Source of the DNA: Ceratothoa steindachneri
Taxonomy: Eukaryota; Arthropoda; Malacostraca; Isopoda; Cymothoidae
Length of the DNA stretch: 64,000 nt
Assembly: GCA_963969495.1 (NCBI GenBank)
Contig: OZ018330.1
Coordinates: 70,719,637-70,783,636 of the forward strand
Direction of reading: 5' to 3'
The position numbers were made by a program, and so were the translations under genes. Below, in pieces: positions 10,511 to 22,040 of this stretch (within the stretch, counting starts at the first letter, position 1; each line of letters opens with the position of its first letter). A model generated the notes under the pieces. It was not told where the DNA came from. It ran no database searches and worked only from the letters and a program-made list of their open reading frames with translations.

Positions 10511-10984
10511 GATTATTAAAGGTTTTACAGGTTGTAAGGTTATAAATCAAGATAAGTGAGAGCAGCATACCTTGTTCACTTAAGATCTATTAACCACGCC
10601 CAGGAATTGTGACCATGTTATTCCTTGGTTCCTTAAAATTTTATAATACACTCCACCTACCAGTTTAGATCTATTTATACTCTGTTCTACTAGGTTAGAA
10701 GAGCTACGAGACTAATTAATGGAATAGGAGATTGATATTACACTTCATATTCTGAATTCACCATGTTCGTCGGGAATAGATTCCGACTCATTGCAACCAT
10801 TTTATTTTTCAAGTCATCGTTCCTGGCCGAATAACGGTGCTCACCTCATGTTATCTTTTTATGAGAATTGAAATAAAATTGAATTCGGTTTTAGTAAACG
10901 ACTTTATATTTTAACGTACGTGTCAAGAGAAAAATTCGTTAGTTGCTGTATAAGACTGATTACGGGCAAGAACAACAAGCGAGT
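10511..10984. other. Unassigned spacer
   Basis: AT-rich sequence with no recognisable gene or element. Confidence 0.4.
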
Positions 10985-11140
10985 TTTCTATCGTTAGCTC
11001 CACTCCGCACTTTGAGATGAGTAAAAGAGGTCACGCCCCCTTAAGCAGGGGAGCTATAAATAAATAAATCATCCAACCGGATAGCCACAAGTCTTAGGTA
11101 TTTCTCCTCAAGTCTCCTTTTATTAGTATTATTAGCATCA
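10985..11140 (+). promoter_or_regulatory. LTR-like promoter module, copy A
   Basis: Contains TAGCTCCACTCCGC, GTCACGCCCCCTTAAGCAGG, a TATAAATAAATAAA box at about 11054-11067 and, about 60 bp later, ATTAGTATTATTAGCATC. The same order and spacing recur at 16393-16535 in the same orientation, and the first three blocks recur in reverse at 49660-49736. This organisation (GC box, TATA box, downstream conserved block) suggests a U3-R segment of an LTR retrotransposon. No gag or pol was recognised next to it, so the LTR label is an inference. Confidence 0.45.
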
Positions 11141-11709
11141 CTCTCTGCTCTCGTCCATCGGTCGTGAAGTCCAGCGTAAACATTAAGTAGACTTGAAGAG
11201 GTAGGCCTTGTCGACGGTTATGGGGTGCTCCTCTCCAAGGAGGTAGGCTCCACGACCGGTGACCCCTCGAAGGATGGAGTGGAAGAAGAAGAAGTTTGGC
11301 GAGTTATCCATAAAAGATAAAGAGCCCACCACCTCAACCCCCGGTCTGGTCACCATCGAAAAGCGCAATAACATCGAGGACTATAAACTGGTGGCCCCTT
11401 CGGCCAGAAAAGGAAGGTGACAAGGAGAAGAATATGCACGCATCAGACCGACGCCAAGCAGGACGAAGGGATACTGAAGTTGCCAACGATGACGCAACCA
11501 AGCCTACCCCGTGAGCTTAATAAGAAACCGTCTTTGCAAGCTCCACCATCACTGGCCTTTCCTTTTCGAAGAAGCAGCAATCGGATTGGTAGAATACGCA
11601 TTTCTACGCACCGGACCCTGGCCGACAACACTGGAGCAAGATGAAGACACACACTCACGCCATACGTTCGGGTACAGTTTTAAATAATTTATCAATAACA
11701 AACGTATAA
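11141..11709. other. Unassigned region, GC-richer
   Basis: GC-richer DNA between the promoter module and the orphan ORF remnant. Short open frames exist on both strands (11183-11374 minus, 11417-11644 plus), but I recognise none of them. It may be the leader of whatever element owns the promoter module. Confidence 0.35.
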
Positions 11710-13350
11710 AGTGATTGCGTTAATGATCCAGACACCTTCTGCTGCATATGTGGCTGTTATATGCTAGTTCGTCAAAGGCGCAATATATCAAACTTTGTGA
11801 TCCGCACTTATAAGGAATATTTTGATGTTCCTCTTGGCGATCAAGATAAGAAGTAGGCCCCACATGCTGTTTGCCATAGTTGTGTGGGATATCTTCGTGA
11901 GTGGACGAAAGGAAAGAGAAATTGTCTTCCTTTTGGAATCCCCATGGTGTCGCGAGAGCCAAAGGATCATGTATTGGACTGTTATTTCTGTCTGGTAAAT
12001 ACTAAAGGGATTGGCAAGGAAAATCGGCACAAGATCGACTACCCCAACATTCCCTCGGCGATCCGGCCAGTACCTCATTCTGAGTCTTTTACCAGTTCCG
12101 ATTTTCAGTGGATATGCTTCCTCCGAGGATGAAAATGATGTACCTGATATGGACCTCCACGGAATGGGTTCAGAGTCTGAAGATTCATCATCAGATGCTG
12201 AACAGCCATTAGCTCCTCACTGTTTCAATCAAGAGGATTTGAATGACTTGATACGTGATTTGGCGCTCTCTAAGAAAACTGCAGAACTTTTAGCCTCCAG
12301 GTTGAGTGAAAGACATATGCTTGGCAGGTCGGTACGGGTATTATATTACAGAACAAGGGAGAGTACATTTGTTAAGTATTTTTCTGAGCACAAACAATTT
12401 GTATACTGCCACGATGTTCCTGGTCTGTTTACCGAGTTAGGTCTTGGCACCTATATCCCTGCTGAGTGGAGACTGTTTTTGGATAGCTCCAAGCGTAGCC
12501 TCAAGTGTACCCTTTTGCATAATGGCAATGACTTTGGTGCAGTTCCTCTCGGTCACTCTGTCCATCTGCAAGAAGCTCACGATGACATAAAAATGGTCAT
12601 GGATTTACTTAAGTACCATGAACACAATTGGATCATATGTGTAGACCTTAAGATGGTCAACTTCCTCCTTGGCCAGCAGAAGGGATATACAAAGTTTCAA
12701 TGCTATATCTGTATGTGGGACAGTCGAGCCAATGGCAAACACTGGTCCAAAAAAGATTGGCCAGTTCGGGAAACTTTGGAAGCAGGAATGCCAAACATTT
12801 TTAATGAGCTAATCGTAAGTTGAGAGAAGATCGTTTTCCCTCCACTTCATCTTAAACTGGAGTTGATGTAGTAGTATGTCAAGGCGTTGAACACTGACAA
12901 TGATTGTTTTCAGTACATAGTATCGGCGTTTCCTGCTTTGTCATACGAAAAAATAAAAGCAGGAGTATTTGATGGTCCCTAAAAGAAAAGGCAGCCTGGA
13001 TCTCATTTTCTGCCGTTGTTCGTAATTTCTTGGGAAACAAAAAAGCACATAACTACGAGGATCTGGTTACTAATATGCTTTTCGCATATCGTGATCTGGG
13101 ATGCAACATGAGTGTGAAGCTACATTTCCTAAATAGTCATCTCGACCGATTCCCAGAGAATCTGGGAGCCGTGAGCGACAAACAAGGTAAACGCTTCCAT
13201 CAGTGATTTGATGACGATGGAAGAGCGCTACCAAGGTCAGTGGGATAGACACATGATAGCGGACTACTGGTAGACGATTAGAAGAGATCAGCCAGACAAG
13301 ACTTACAAGAGAAAGAGTTACAAACGCAAATTTTTGCCCCATTGAAATCA
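11710..13350 (+). pseudogene. Orphan repetitive ORF family member, broken
   Basis: The reading starts with a cysteine-rich block: DTFCCICGCYMLVRQRRN, then after an in-frame TAG, APHAVCHSCVGYLREWTKGK. It continues LPFGIPMVSREPKDHV and LDCYFCLVNTKGIGK. An open frame at 12011-12823 gives LNDLIRDLALSKKTAELL, EWRLFLDSSKRSLKC, VPLGHSVHLQEAHDD and KFQCYICMWDSRANGKHW. After the stop at 12823 the same protein continues in changing frames: FPALSYEKIKAGVFDGP near 12960, then YEDLVTNMLFAYRDLGC and NSHLDRFPENLGAVSD, up to about 13350. I recall such proteins as multi-copy, uncharacterised ORFs in arthropod and other animal genomes. Repeated C-x2-C pairs suggest zinc binding. At least three stops and two frameshifts make this copy a pseudogene. 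Its biochemical role is unknown to me. Confidence 0.6.
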
Positions 13351-14032
13351 AGAAGAGGTCCTCCAGCCTGATGTACAGTCATTAATAAATTAGCATCTAC
13401 TTGATTACAGTATTTGTAATCCTAATGTGTAATTTAAGTTTCTTCTCATATGCAATAAAATGTTTGTGCAAAAAAACCTGCTTCACTATAAATAACGCAA
13501 AAGGATGATTCAAAATTACTTCAGGGCATGATGATAGGCGTAATAAAATGAAAATGATTGTATAATATTAGTTATTAATATTACGAAAAATCTGTAGCAT
13601 TTAGAGAGAATCTTATTTCAGATTTGAATTCAGTATGCTCGAATTAGGTAGGAAAATGTACTTTTGTCAATTCACCAAATACATTGTTCTCCAGTTTAAT
13701 CAATTAACCTGCCTAAATTCAGTTTTTTAAAGAGGTGAACAGTAAATAGCCGGTGATGGAGAAAGAATAGTGTGCATAGTTGGTGTATATATTAATTAAA
13801 AAAAAGAAAAGGGAGTTTGCTCAATATACTTAGGATCAATTGAAAGCGAGATAGTGGGTTACGCACACGCAAATTTTGTAAGCGCCCATTCCAAGGCACA
13901 ATAGATTCAGTAATGAAATCTCACATATGAGTAACGTGTGAACCCTATTTTGCATGATAAGTAGGTAACTAATTATGCACGTACAAATTATATAAAAGAG
14001 AAATTGCGGTTTTGTATAAAAAAGAATGACTG

Positions 14033-14033
<1 letters not shown>
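13351..14033. other. AT-rich spacer
   Basis: No coding signal or recognised element. A GAGTAACGTGTGAACCCTAT stretch near 13929 recurs loosely near 14270 (GAGTATCATGTGAACTCTAT), which hints at an old duplication. Confidence 0.35.

Positions 14034-14103
<70 letters not shown>
14034..14103. repeat. (TA)n microsatellite
   Basis: About 70 bp of AT dinucleotides. Confidence 0.98.
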
Positions 14104-14105
<2 letters not shown>

Positions 14106-14369
14106 TATTTGTAAAATAATAATGTATAGCATTCGCCTATGTAAAATAATAATGTAAAACAATAATAGATATAACATTGTAGTAAAATAATAATATAGTT
14201 CCGTCTATGTGAGTAATAAGACAAGAGAGCGTAGTAAGGCATAATAGGTTCCACCATGAGTCATTACAAATGAGTATCATGTGAACTCTATAAAGCCTGT
14301 AACAACACTAAGGAGAGCAACGACAAGCCAGGGACTTCACGCGCTCTGGGAGACGTTACGTTTGCCAGA

Positions 14370-14695
14370 GACCCATCGTTCCTCTATTTTTGAATCCGGT
14401 TAAGGTCATAGTATTGCTATGGTTTGCTAAAATAAAAGAGAAAGAGGCAAAAAAATTCTGCACGTATGACATTTTGTAATTTTCCTGTGAACTAACCAGA
14501 CCCCAAATGTTAACCCGATTGACATCACAGGAATCGCAGGATTGCTGCCACTTTAACAAATTCATGTGTTGCAACAATCACTCCTCTAATTTTTAATCCG
14601 GTTAAGACCATTGCATTGTGACGCCTAATAAAAAAAGAGGAGAAAGAGGCAAAAATGTCCGTACGCCTTGATATTTTGTAACTTTCTTGCGTACC
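14370..14695. repeat. Diverged direct repeat, two units
   Basis: The segment 14370-14480 (TTCCTCTATTTTTGAATCCG, GTTAAGGTCATAG, GAGAAAGAGGCAAAAA, GACATTTTGTAA) is repeated about 210 bp later at 14580-14695 (CTCCTCTAATTTTTAATCCG, GTTAAGACCATTG, GAGAAAGAGGCAAAAA, GATATTTTGTAA). The units are colinear with several substitutions and indels. No protein is shared. Confidence 0.7.
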
Positions 14696-14847
14696 AGTGT
14701 ATATATTTCATGTATCATAATTCCAACTTGTATAATTATAGGGGCTAGTTAAGTGACCTGATTATTAGGTAAATTATATAAATATATATTGTAATTGTGG
14801 AACATAGCATAATTATAATGGCTATTTAATAGGCCGGTATTATTGGG

Positions 14848-14850
<3 letters not shown>

Positions 14851-14903
<53 letters not shown>
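14851..14903. repeat. (TA)n microsatellite
   Basis: About 53 bp of AT dinucleotides. Confidence 0.98.
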
Positions 14904-14909
<6 letters not shown>

Positions 14910-15334
14910 GTTAATGTATTTCTGAGCTCTGTAAGAATGTAGTATTGTTGATACAACGGAATGTCTACCCCAAGTCATTACTTAGTAAGTATTTATCTAA
15001 CTTACTCCATGACTCGGAGGGAAGACTTCTGTGTCGCCAAGAGTGAAAAGAAAGTAGGCCTGTGGCACCAATATTGCAGGATAGATAAGCACAGTAAGGA
15101 ACCCCCACAAATGGGTGCTCAATGGATCTATGAAATCCTAAGATGGAACACACATACGAGGGGCGGTCAATAGGTTTTGCGAATCAGTAGGGCAAAACAG
15201 AGGAAGGGGGATGGCTGTTTGTGGGGGTGCTAGGACAAGTTATGTCAAGTCAGGACCTGTAGCCACACGCTCCTGCCTCGTCTATTTGAGAAGCAGTAGC
15301 TGATTGCAGATCGTCATTCACAAATTTTTCAACA

Positions 15335-15691
15335 ATGGAGAAGGTTGAGTACCGCGCAGTGATCAAATTTTTTACCAAGGCAGTCAAGAATGCAAAAGAC
15401 ATCCGTGAAGGCATGGTTGCAGTGTACACCGACACCGCCCCTTCCTATGCCACCATTGCTCGCTGGAATAGGGAGTTCCGCCATGGTTGTGAGTCCCTTG
15501 AAGATGACCCCCGTCCAGGACGCCCGTCAAACGTGACCAACGAGGACAATGTAGCCCGTGTGGAGAGGATGATCCTCGAAAATCGAGCGAGAACTTGGAA
15601 TATCACATGGAAGTGTTATCAACATCATCCACGACAATTTGGCCATGATCAAGGTCTCTGCCCGTTGGGTCCCTAGAAAGCTCACGCCCCA
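15335..15691 (+). pseudogene. mariner transposase N-terminal (HTH) part
   Basis: The frame starts at ATG 15335 with MEKVEYRAVIKFFTKAVKNA and contains [20 protein letters not shown], the paired helix-turn-helix region that binds the terminal repeats, and [17 protein letters not shown], the GRP-type linker. A short deletion around 15585 relative to copy 2 shifts the frame after RMILENRAR. The continuing sense [12 protein letters not shown] and KVSARWVPRKLTPHDRLQ is readable in another frame to about 15700. The catalytic region that should follow is deleted. Confidence 0.9.
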
Positions 15692-15705
15692 TGATCGACT
15701 TCAAC

Positions 15706-16000
15706 GTCGTCAAAGTCCACAAGGCTAGAGTTGCACAAGTTGCCCTGCGCGAGTGCGGATTCGAGGAGCTCAACCATCCCCCCTACAGTCCAGATCTGGC
15801 CCCTAGCGACTACTTTTTATTCCGCCAGCTCAAGGCTGCACTGCGTGGACACCGGTTTGGGGACGATGAAGATGTCCAGCTCGCCGTCCAGGAGTGGATT
15901 GAACAGCAGTCGGGAGATTTCTGGTTGTTTGGAATTCGAAGCCTCAGAGACAAGTGGCGCAAGTGCATTGAAGTCGAGGGTATTATATTGAAAAATAATA
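15706..16000 (+). pseudogene. mariner transposase C-terminal part
   Basis: After the deletion junction the frame reads [20 protein letters not shown] and [20 protein letters not shown]. The YSPDLAPSDY block holds the third catalytic Asp of the mariner DDD triad. The first two catalytic Asp residues lay in the deleted centre. The protein ends close to the right inverted repeat. The reading ATG at 15691 belongs to an altered frame across the junction and is not a natural start. Confidence 0.9.
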
Positions 16001-16064
16001 AAACACTTTTCCTCATATCTCGTTTCCTTATATCCGAATTGCAAAACTTATTGACCGCCCCTCG

Positions 16065-16392
16065 CATTAACTAATTAGGTAATAGGACATGTAATAAGTA
16101 ATAAACCATTGTAAAAATAAAGAAATACTTACTTATATCATAACTGTATATTTATTAGAAATGCATAAGAAAGGCGAGCAAATAACTGGTTCCCACGCGG
16201 CTACACCACACACACATATACATACACGAAGGAGCAGCTGCAGGACGGAAAGATACCGATACTTGATAATTAAGGAAGCCAAGTAAATACAGAGTAAGAT
16301 ATGCTTTGGTTGGTCGGGTCTTTTGGGAGGTGTCAAAACAAATAATAAACAGTCATCTCTTGATACGATCTGCCCGCTCAACGTTTGGCGGA
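16065..16392. other. Unassigned spacer
   Basis: AT-rich flank of the mariner copy; no gene recognised. Confidence 0.35.
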
Positions 16393-16535
16393 GAGGCTAT
16401 CGTTAGCTCTACCCCGCGCTTTGAGAAGAGAAAAGGTCACGCTCCTTTAAGCAGGGTAGTTATAAGTAAACGAATGAGGACATTATGGGTAGTCAAAGGG
16501 AGATCAGTCGTCCGTTTAGTATTATTAGCATCCCG
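16393..16535 (+). promoter_or_regulatory. LTR-like promoter module, copy B
   Basis: Same order as copy A: TAGCTCTACCCCGCGCTTTG, GGTCACGCTCCTTTAAGCAG, TATAAGTAAA at about 16461 and TTAGTATTATTAGCATC at about 16515. A further 120 bp downstream contain an AATAAA signal at about 16638-16643. Copies A and B are direct repeats about 5.4 kb apart, a spacing that would suit two LTRs, although the DNA between them (orphan ORF, mariner) contains no recognisable retroviral-type proteins. Confidence 0.45.
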
Positions 16536-17193
<658 letters not shown>

Positions 17194-17989
17194 CTTGATA
17201 CAATTATTACTGTCTTTCAGCATTAAATTGAACTATATGAGTATAAATGGAAAACAGTGTTCTTTAAAAAAATCACAACTTCGAGGCATAGATGATAGAG
17301 ATACGAGGGCAGGGGTAGGAAAATGCATAGCCCCGACGTCCAGGGTCGGCTGGCTACGCCCCTGGGTAATAGCAATGGGTGTACAGCTTACAAAGTACCC
17401 AACACTGATCTCAGTTATTCATATTTTCCTACAAATTCATTCGCAAGTCTCATTATATTAACTTTAGTTCATACTTGTGAAGGTGAGAAATGGCGATGTG
17501 GCTTAGTCGCTCTGAGTAACTTTGGATCTCAGCTATGTTTTCAGGCGACGTAAGTCGGAGAAACTACGTTCACATTCGCAATTTGATATGGGGCGACGAG
17601 AAGTTTGAGAAGCACATACATCTCTGAAAAAATGTTTAGACAAGCTGTGCCCATGCTAAGGTATGCCTCATTTGCAGCATTGAGGGAGGCTGACCAACTG
17701 TACCCATAAATTTATCAGCATCAATTTCTAAATACTGAGATGCGACCGTTTCATTTGCCTCTCATCTCCTAGTGGACAGTTCTTCGTCCATGGTACTTAA
17801 AATAAGGATGATGATCATAGGGTGATGATTACATAAGTCATCTTGCCCGACCGAATTCTTGGGAAGATTCATCTCCTCATCTTCCCTATGATCTACGACC
17901 CTGTTCACGGTATTTCTCACTCCACTTTGTTGCTAGCATTTTTTTGCCCAATGAATTTGTTTGTCGCATAAAGGGACTTAAAATCTATC
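17194..17989. other. Unassigned region
   Basis: No coding or repeat family was recognised on either strand. Short open frames around 17195-17553 carry no familiar motif. Confidence 0.35.
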
Positions 17990-18595
17990 AAAGCATCTAG
18001 GACAAATTGTTAGATCTCTGACAAAACTATGCAATTGATCATTAGAAGAATGGTTGTTTCCAGAAGTATTTAAAGCAGCTAACATAAACCTCCTTTTCAC
18101 AAAGGCAGATCGTCAATTTCTTACAAACTACAGGCCACTTACTCTATCATCTTTGATCATTAGATTCTTGATTCAATCGTCAAAGAGAAAATAATCGAAT
18201 ATCTCGACAGCTATAGGATAATTTACGCCATACAAGAGGGTTTTTGAAAAAAACAAATCATGCCTTATTAAATTGCTGGAGTCTTTTCATATAGTTCAAG
18301 AATATGATGCAAAGCGAGCAGTAGAAGTGAACTACATACTTAGATTTTCCAAATTGTTTGATAAATTTTCACATCTGCAATTGATTATAATGCTCAAAAA
18401 CCACAAGATGAAACTAGAGAACCTTAATTAGTTGGATTGAATCAAGGCGACAGGTAGTATCTAGTTTAGTTCCATAGGGATCTATACTGAGACCACCACT
18501 TCTATTAAAAATATATGTTAATGATAGAGAAGATGAACTTTTGTGTATAAGCTCGAAATTCGCCGATGATATAACAGCTGGTCGACAACTTTTTT
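17990..18595 (+). pseudogene. CR1-like reverse transcriptase relic
   Basis: Frames read EEWLFPEVFKAANINLLFTK, then NYRPLTLSSLI, KNKSCLIKLLESFHIVQEYD and finally SSKFADDITAGRQL. These match, in order, the EWK.ANVTPIFKKG, NYRPISLTS, RSCLTNLLEF and FADD blocks of CR1 reverse transcriptase. Many stops and frameshifts are present, and it is much older than the antisense CR1 that starts 200 bp further on. The GVPQGS block survives only as a diverged stretch near 18470. Confidence 0.75.
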
Positions 18596-19248
18596 TTTAT
18601 TCATTTATCACCTATAAATTACATCATATCGATCATCCTTTGTTAATAAATATTTCCATCGACTTCATCTTTTTGTGTACTAAAAAGTGAAAGTTTCGTT
18701 TGTCAAAATAAATTTTGTAAAGTTCAGTTTGGCAAGTGAATTAATTTAACACCTGTATTGTCAAATATATAAATGGAATTCTTTGAGATAAGTTTCCCCC
18801 GTCAGTACTACAGAGCTACAGAATCTATGACCAGCAAAGACCCTAAGGTCCGCTCGAGGCTAGTCCGCTACACTACATCCATAACTACGATACATACTTA
18901 TCTACGAGTGTATCTCTAACATGCTATATCTTTATTTTTTTATATATAATCTACTGTACACACTTATCTACATGTGTACATTGTCATGCATATTAACTAC
19001 TTCAACCTAGGGGTGGGGGGGGTGATAGAAAGTTTTTCTTCTCAACTTCCGCAGCCCTCGACTGCTAGTGGGGAAAATCTAGTTTTAGGATAGTAAGACT
19101 ATTTATAGGATAGGCGGAAAAGAAAATGGATATCTAAAATACACATGCAAGAGAAATCGCTGGCATCATTTTTAGTCATCATTTTTACTCTCGTTGTTCC
19201 TCAGCTCCAAACTCCTTTTGCAAGACGTTTTTATTTACTGTGCTCAGA

Positions 19249-22035
19249 CTACGTTATATTTATACTATTTAAGTGCGCGTCGAGACGGTTTTTAAAAATA
19301 TTTACCGACGTACTATCTACTACGTGGGTGGGTAGCCTATTCCAAATTTGAGTAATTTTAAACGTAAAATAGTTTGGGGCTATACTAGTGTTAAATCGCT
19401 TGTTGACTAATTTTAATCCGTGTTGCCGAGTGTTTTCCCTATGATCCAATTCGAACAAATTCCTATAATCAACGTTTGAAAATCCTTTCAATATTTTAAA
19501 TACTTCTATTAGCTGGCCACGTAATCTTCTGCCTTCGAGAGATGGCAAATCTAATGCCCTGAGTCTTTCCTCGTAGGGCCTGTTTCTCAGGGAATTAATT
19601 TTGTAGCCCTACGCTGCACTCTTTCTAATTGCGCGATATCTTTGTTTAAATATGGAGCCCAAAATTGAACCGCATATTCGAGCAGTGGACGCACCAGTGA
19701 TTTATACAATGGTAAAATTATCTCTGGATTTGAACGTGAAATTACGCGCGATATAACCCAGCACACGATTTGCTTTTTTACATGCATCCGCGCATTGTTT
19801 CGTGACTTTGAAGTCATCCGAGACTAAAACTCCCAGGTCTTTTTCCAATTTAACTACGTCGAGGACCTGGCCTTTCATGGTATACTCTACCCTCAAATTA
19901 TGGCAACCCAAATGCATCACCTTACATTTACATACTTAAATTAAACTGCATTTGCCACTTATCCGCCCATCTGACAATACAGTTTAGGTCCTTTTGTAAT
20001 TTTTCTACATCCGATCTTACATAGGCACGGTTGCCCAGCTTCGTGTCGTCAGCAAATTTAGAAATCGTACTAAATACGCCATTATCCAAATCGTTTATAT
20101 ATATTAGAAACAATAATGGGCCAAGAACGGAGCCTTGTGGCACTCCACTACTGACGATGACCCAATCAGAACATTCACCATTTATAACTACTCGCTGCGA
20201 ACGATCCTTCAGCCAATTTCTAATCCAATTTAATATCTTACCCTTCACACCGATTGCTTTAACTTTCATTAATAATCTCTCGTGCGGAACGGTGTCAAAC
20301 GCCTTTTTAAAGTCTAGATAGATTACATCTACAGCTTTGCTTTCGTCGTAAACGCAAATCATTTTATGGAAAAATTCGAGCAAATTTGTCAAGCACGATC
20401 TCGCCCGCCTAAACCCATGTTGGGAATCTTTAATCAGATTATTTAGCTCGAGGTGGCTCACTATTCTATCTCTAATTACCGATTCTAAAAGCTTTCCAAC
20501 TACCGAAGTTAGACTAATAGGACGAAAATTCGTTGCTTCGTATCTATTCCCATTCTTTAATATTGGTGTAACGTTTGCACGCTTGAAGTCTAAAGAGACT
20601 ACGCCATCTTCTAATGAGCGATTGAAAATTGCACGCAACGGCTTCGCAAGCTCATTCTTAAGTTCCTTTAAATGAGTGGGGTAAACGCCATCGGGCCCGG
20701 GTGATTTCGATTTTTTCATCAGGTTAATATATTTAAGAATTTCAACTTCATTAACCGTTATATCGGATATGCAAATATCACTATTATCTACTTCTTCAAC
20801 TAACGATCCTAATTGGGACGAATCTTTAACAGTAAAGACGCTTGTGAAATGTTCTTTTAAAATTTTAGACATTTCCGCCGGAAATTCCGTCAAACGACCA
20901 TCTTTGTCTTTAATCGGCCCTATTGAACCTTTTTAAGGGTTTCCTACTGTTTACATAGCCGTAAAACCGTTTCGGTTCCTTCTTTGAATCCTTCGCCAGT
21001 TTTATTTCATATTTCTGCTTCGCATCTCTAACCGCCCGTTTAACTTCTCTTCGAGAATCTATGTAATTTTGCCGACTTATAAATGACTCATTGTTCTTAT
21101 GTATTTGAAATTTTCTATTTCGGTCCTTAATTAAGCTTAATATTAGTGGGCTAACCCACGGCGCTCTCATCGACTTGCCGCTCTTACGGCGCACATACTT
21201 TACTAAGTCGAAATTTACACTAAGGAGTGTACGCCGAAGCTCAGTGTACATTTCTCCTACTGACCTATTCTCGAAGCGCATTCCCCAGTCTACATCCTTA
21301 ATCCTTTCGCGAAAAGTATCAAAATTACAGCTACCAAAACGTGGCATGAGCTGTGTACTAATATTTACTTCTACACACGTGTTTACTACGAATCTAATCG
21401 CATTATGGTCACTCGAGGCTAAATGCTCTCCTACACAAACATTTTCTACCAATGACTCGTCAGTCGCCATGATTAAATCGAGGATATTATTATCACGAGT
21501 TGGTTCCTCCACTTTTTGAACGAGAAAATTCTCCAGAATAAAGTTTAGTAGTCTCTCTCCAGCTTTATCTGACGTTAGGTTACTATAATTAACGTTTGGA
21601 TAGTTAAAATCGCCGCAGACTAATGTGGTTCCTTTTCTAACCCAAGATGAAAGCATATCAAAGAGTGCAGCATCTTCTCTTTCTATTTGCGATGGAGGAC
21701 GATATATGACGGCTAAATTAATTTTATTCTTTGCATTACAACATAATTGGATTAATAAGGCCTCACTTCTCATATCTGCCGTAGACGAGTCGATCGTTAT
21801 AGCGTTTAAGTCATCTTTTATATACACTAATATGCCCCCTCCTCTACCAGTTTGTCTATTTGTATAATGAATTTTATAACCTGGTATATCAAATTCGCAA
21901 ACACTGATCCCCGAATGTGTATCTATCCGTCTCACTTAAGAATACGAGATCGTAGTCTCCCTCTAGAATTACGGCTTTTATTTCGGCAAGTTTATTTTTT
22001 AAGCTACGAACATTTGAATATATACATTTCAATTA
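19249..22035 (-). pseudogene. CR1 family A ORF2: endonuclease and reverse transcriptase
   Basis: The N-terminus reads LKCIYSNVRSLKNKLAEIKA and DYDLVFLSET, the first endonuclease motifs (Asn and Glu). After a frameshift near 21935 come GRGGGILVYIKDD, LAVIYRPPS, LVCGDFNYPNV and GEHLASSDHNAI, which complete the EEP-type endonuclease. The reverse transcriptase (20893 downwards) shows SPGPDGVYPTHLK, ATNFRPISLTSVVGK, VIYLDFKKAFDTVPH, SGVPQGSVLGPLLFLIYIND and KFADDTKLG. Frames break at about 21935, 20900, 19925 (a 4-bp insertion relative to copy 1434-2741), 19765 and 19590. ORF2 begins about where ORF1 ends (22041), a typical tight junction. It nicks target DNA and copies the RNA in place in live elements; this copy cannot. 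Confidence 0.9.
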
Positions 22036-22040
22036 GCGCT

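Larger units (their letters stand above)
15157..16064 (+). mobile_element. mariner deletion derivative, copy 1
   Basis: It has inverted ends of about 24 bp, CGAGGGGCGGTCAATAGGTT at 15157 and the complement of CGAGGGGCGGTCAATAAGTT ending at 16064. The left flank is TA; the right flank is CA, probably a mutated TA duplication. Total length is 908 bp, against about 1.3 kb for complete mariners, because the transposase centre is deleted. The deletion junction is the same as in copy 2 at 60223-61136. Confidence 0.93.

Noticed and set aside
15691..16074. 127-codon frame starting MIDFNVVKVH as an intact small gene
   Set aside because: The start lies in a frame created by the mariner internal deletion; the rest is the transposase C-terminus.
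10985..16535. A complete LTR retrotransposon between promoter modules A and B
   Set aside because: No gag, protease, reverse transcriptase or integrase motif was found between them, so only the module similarity is reported.
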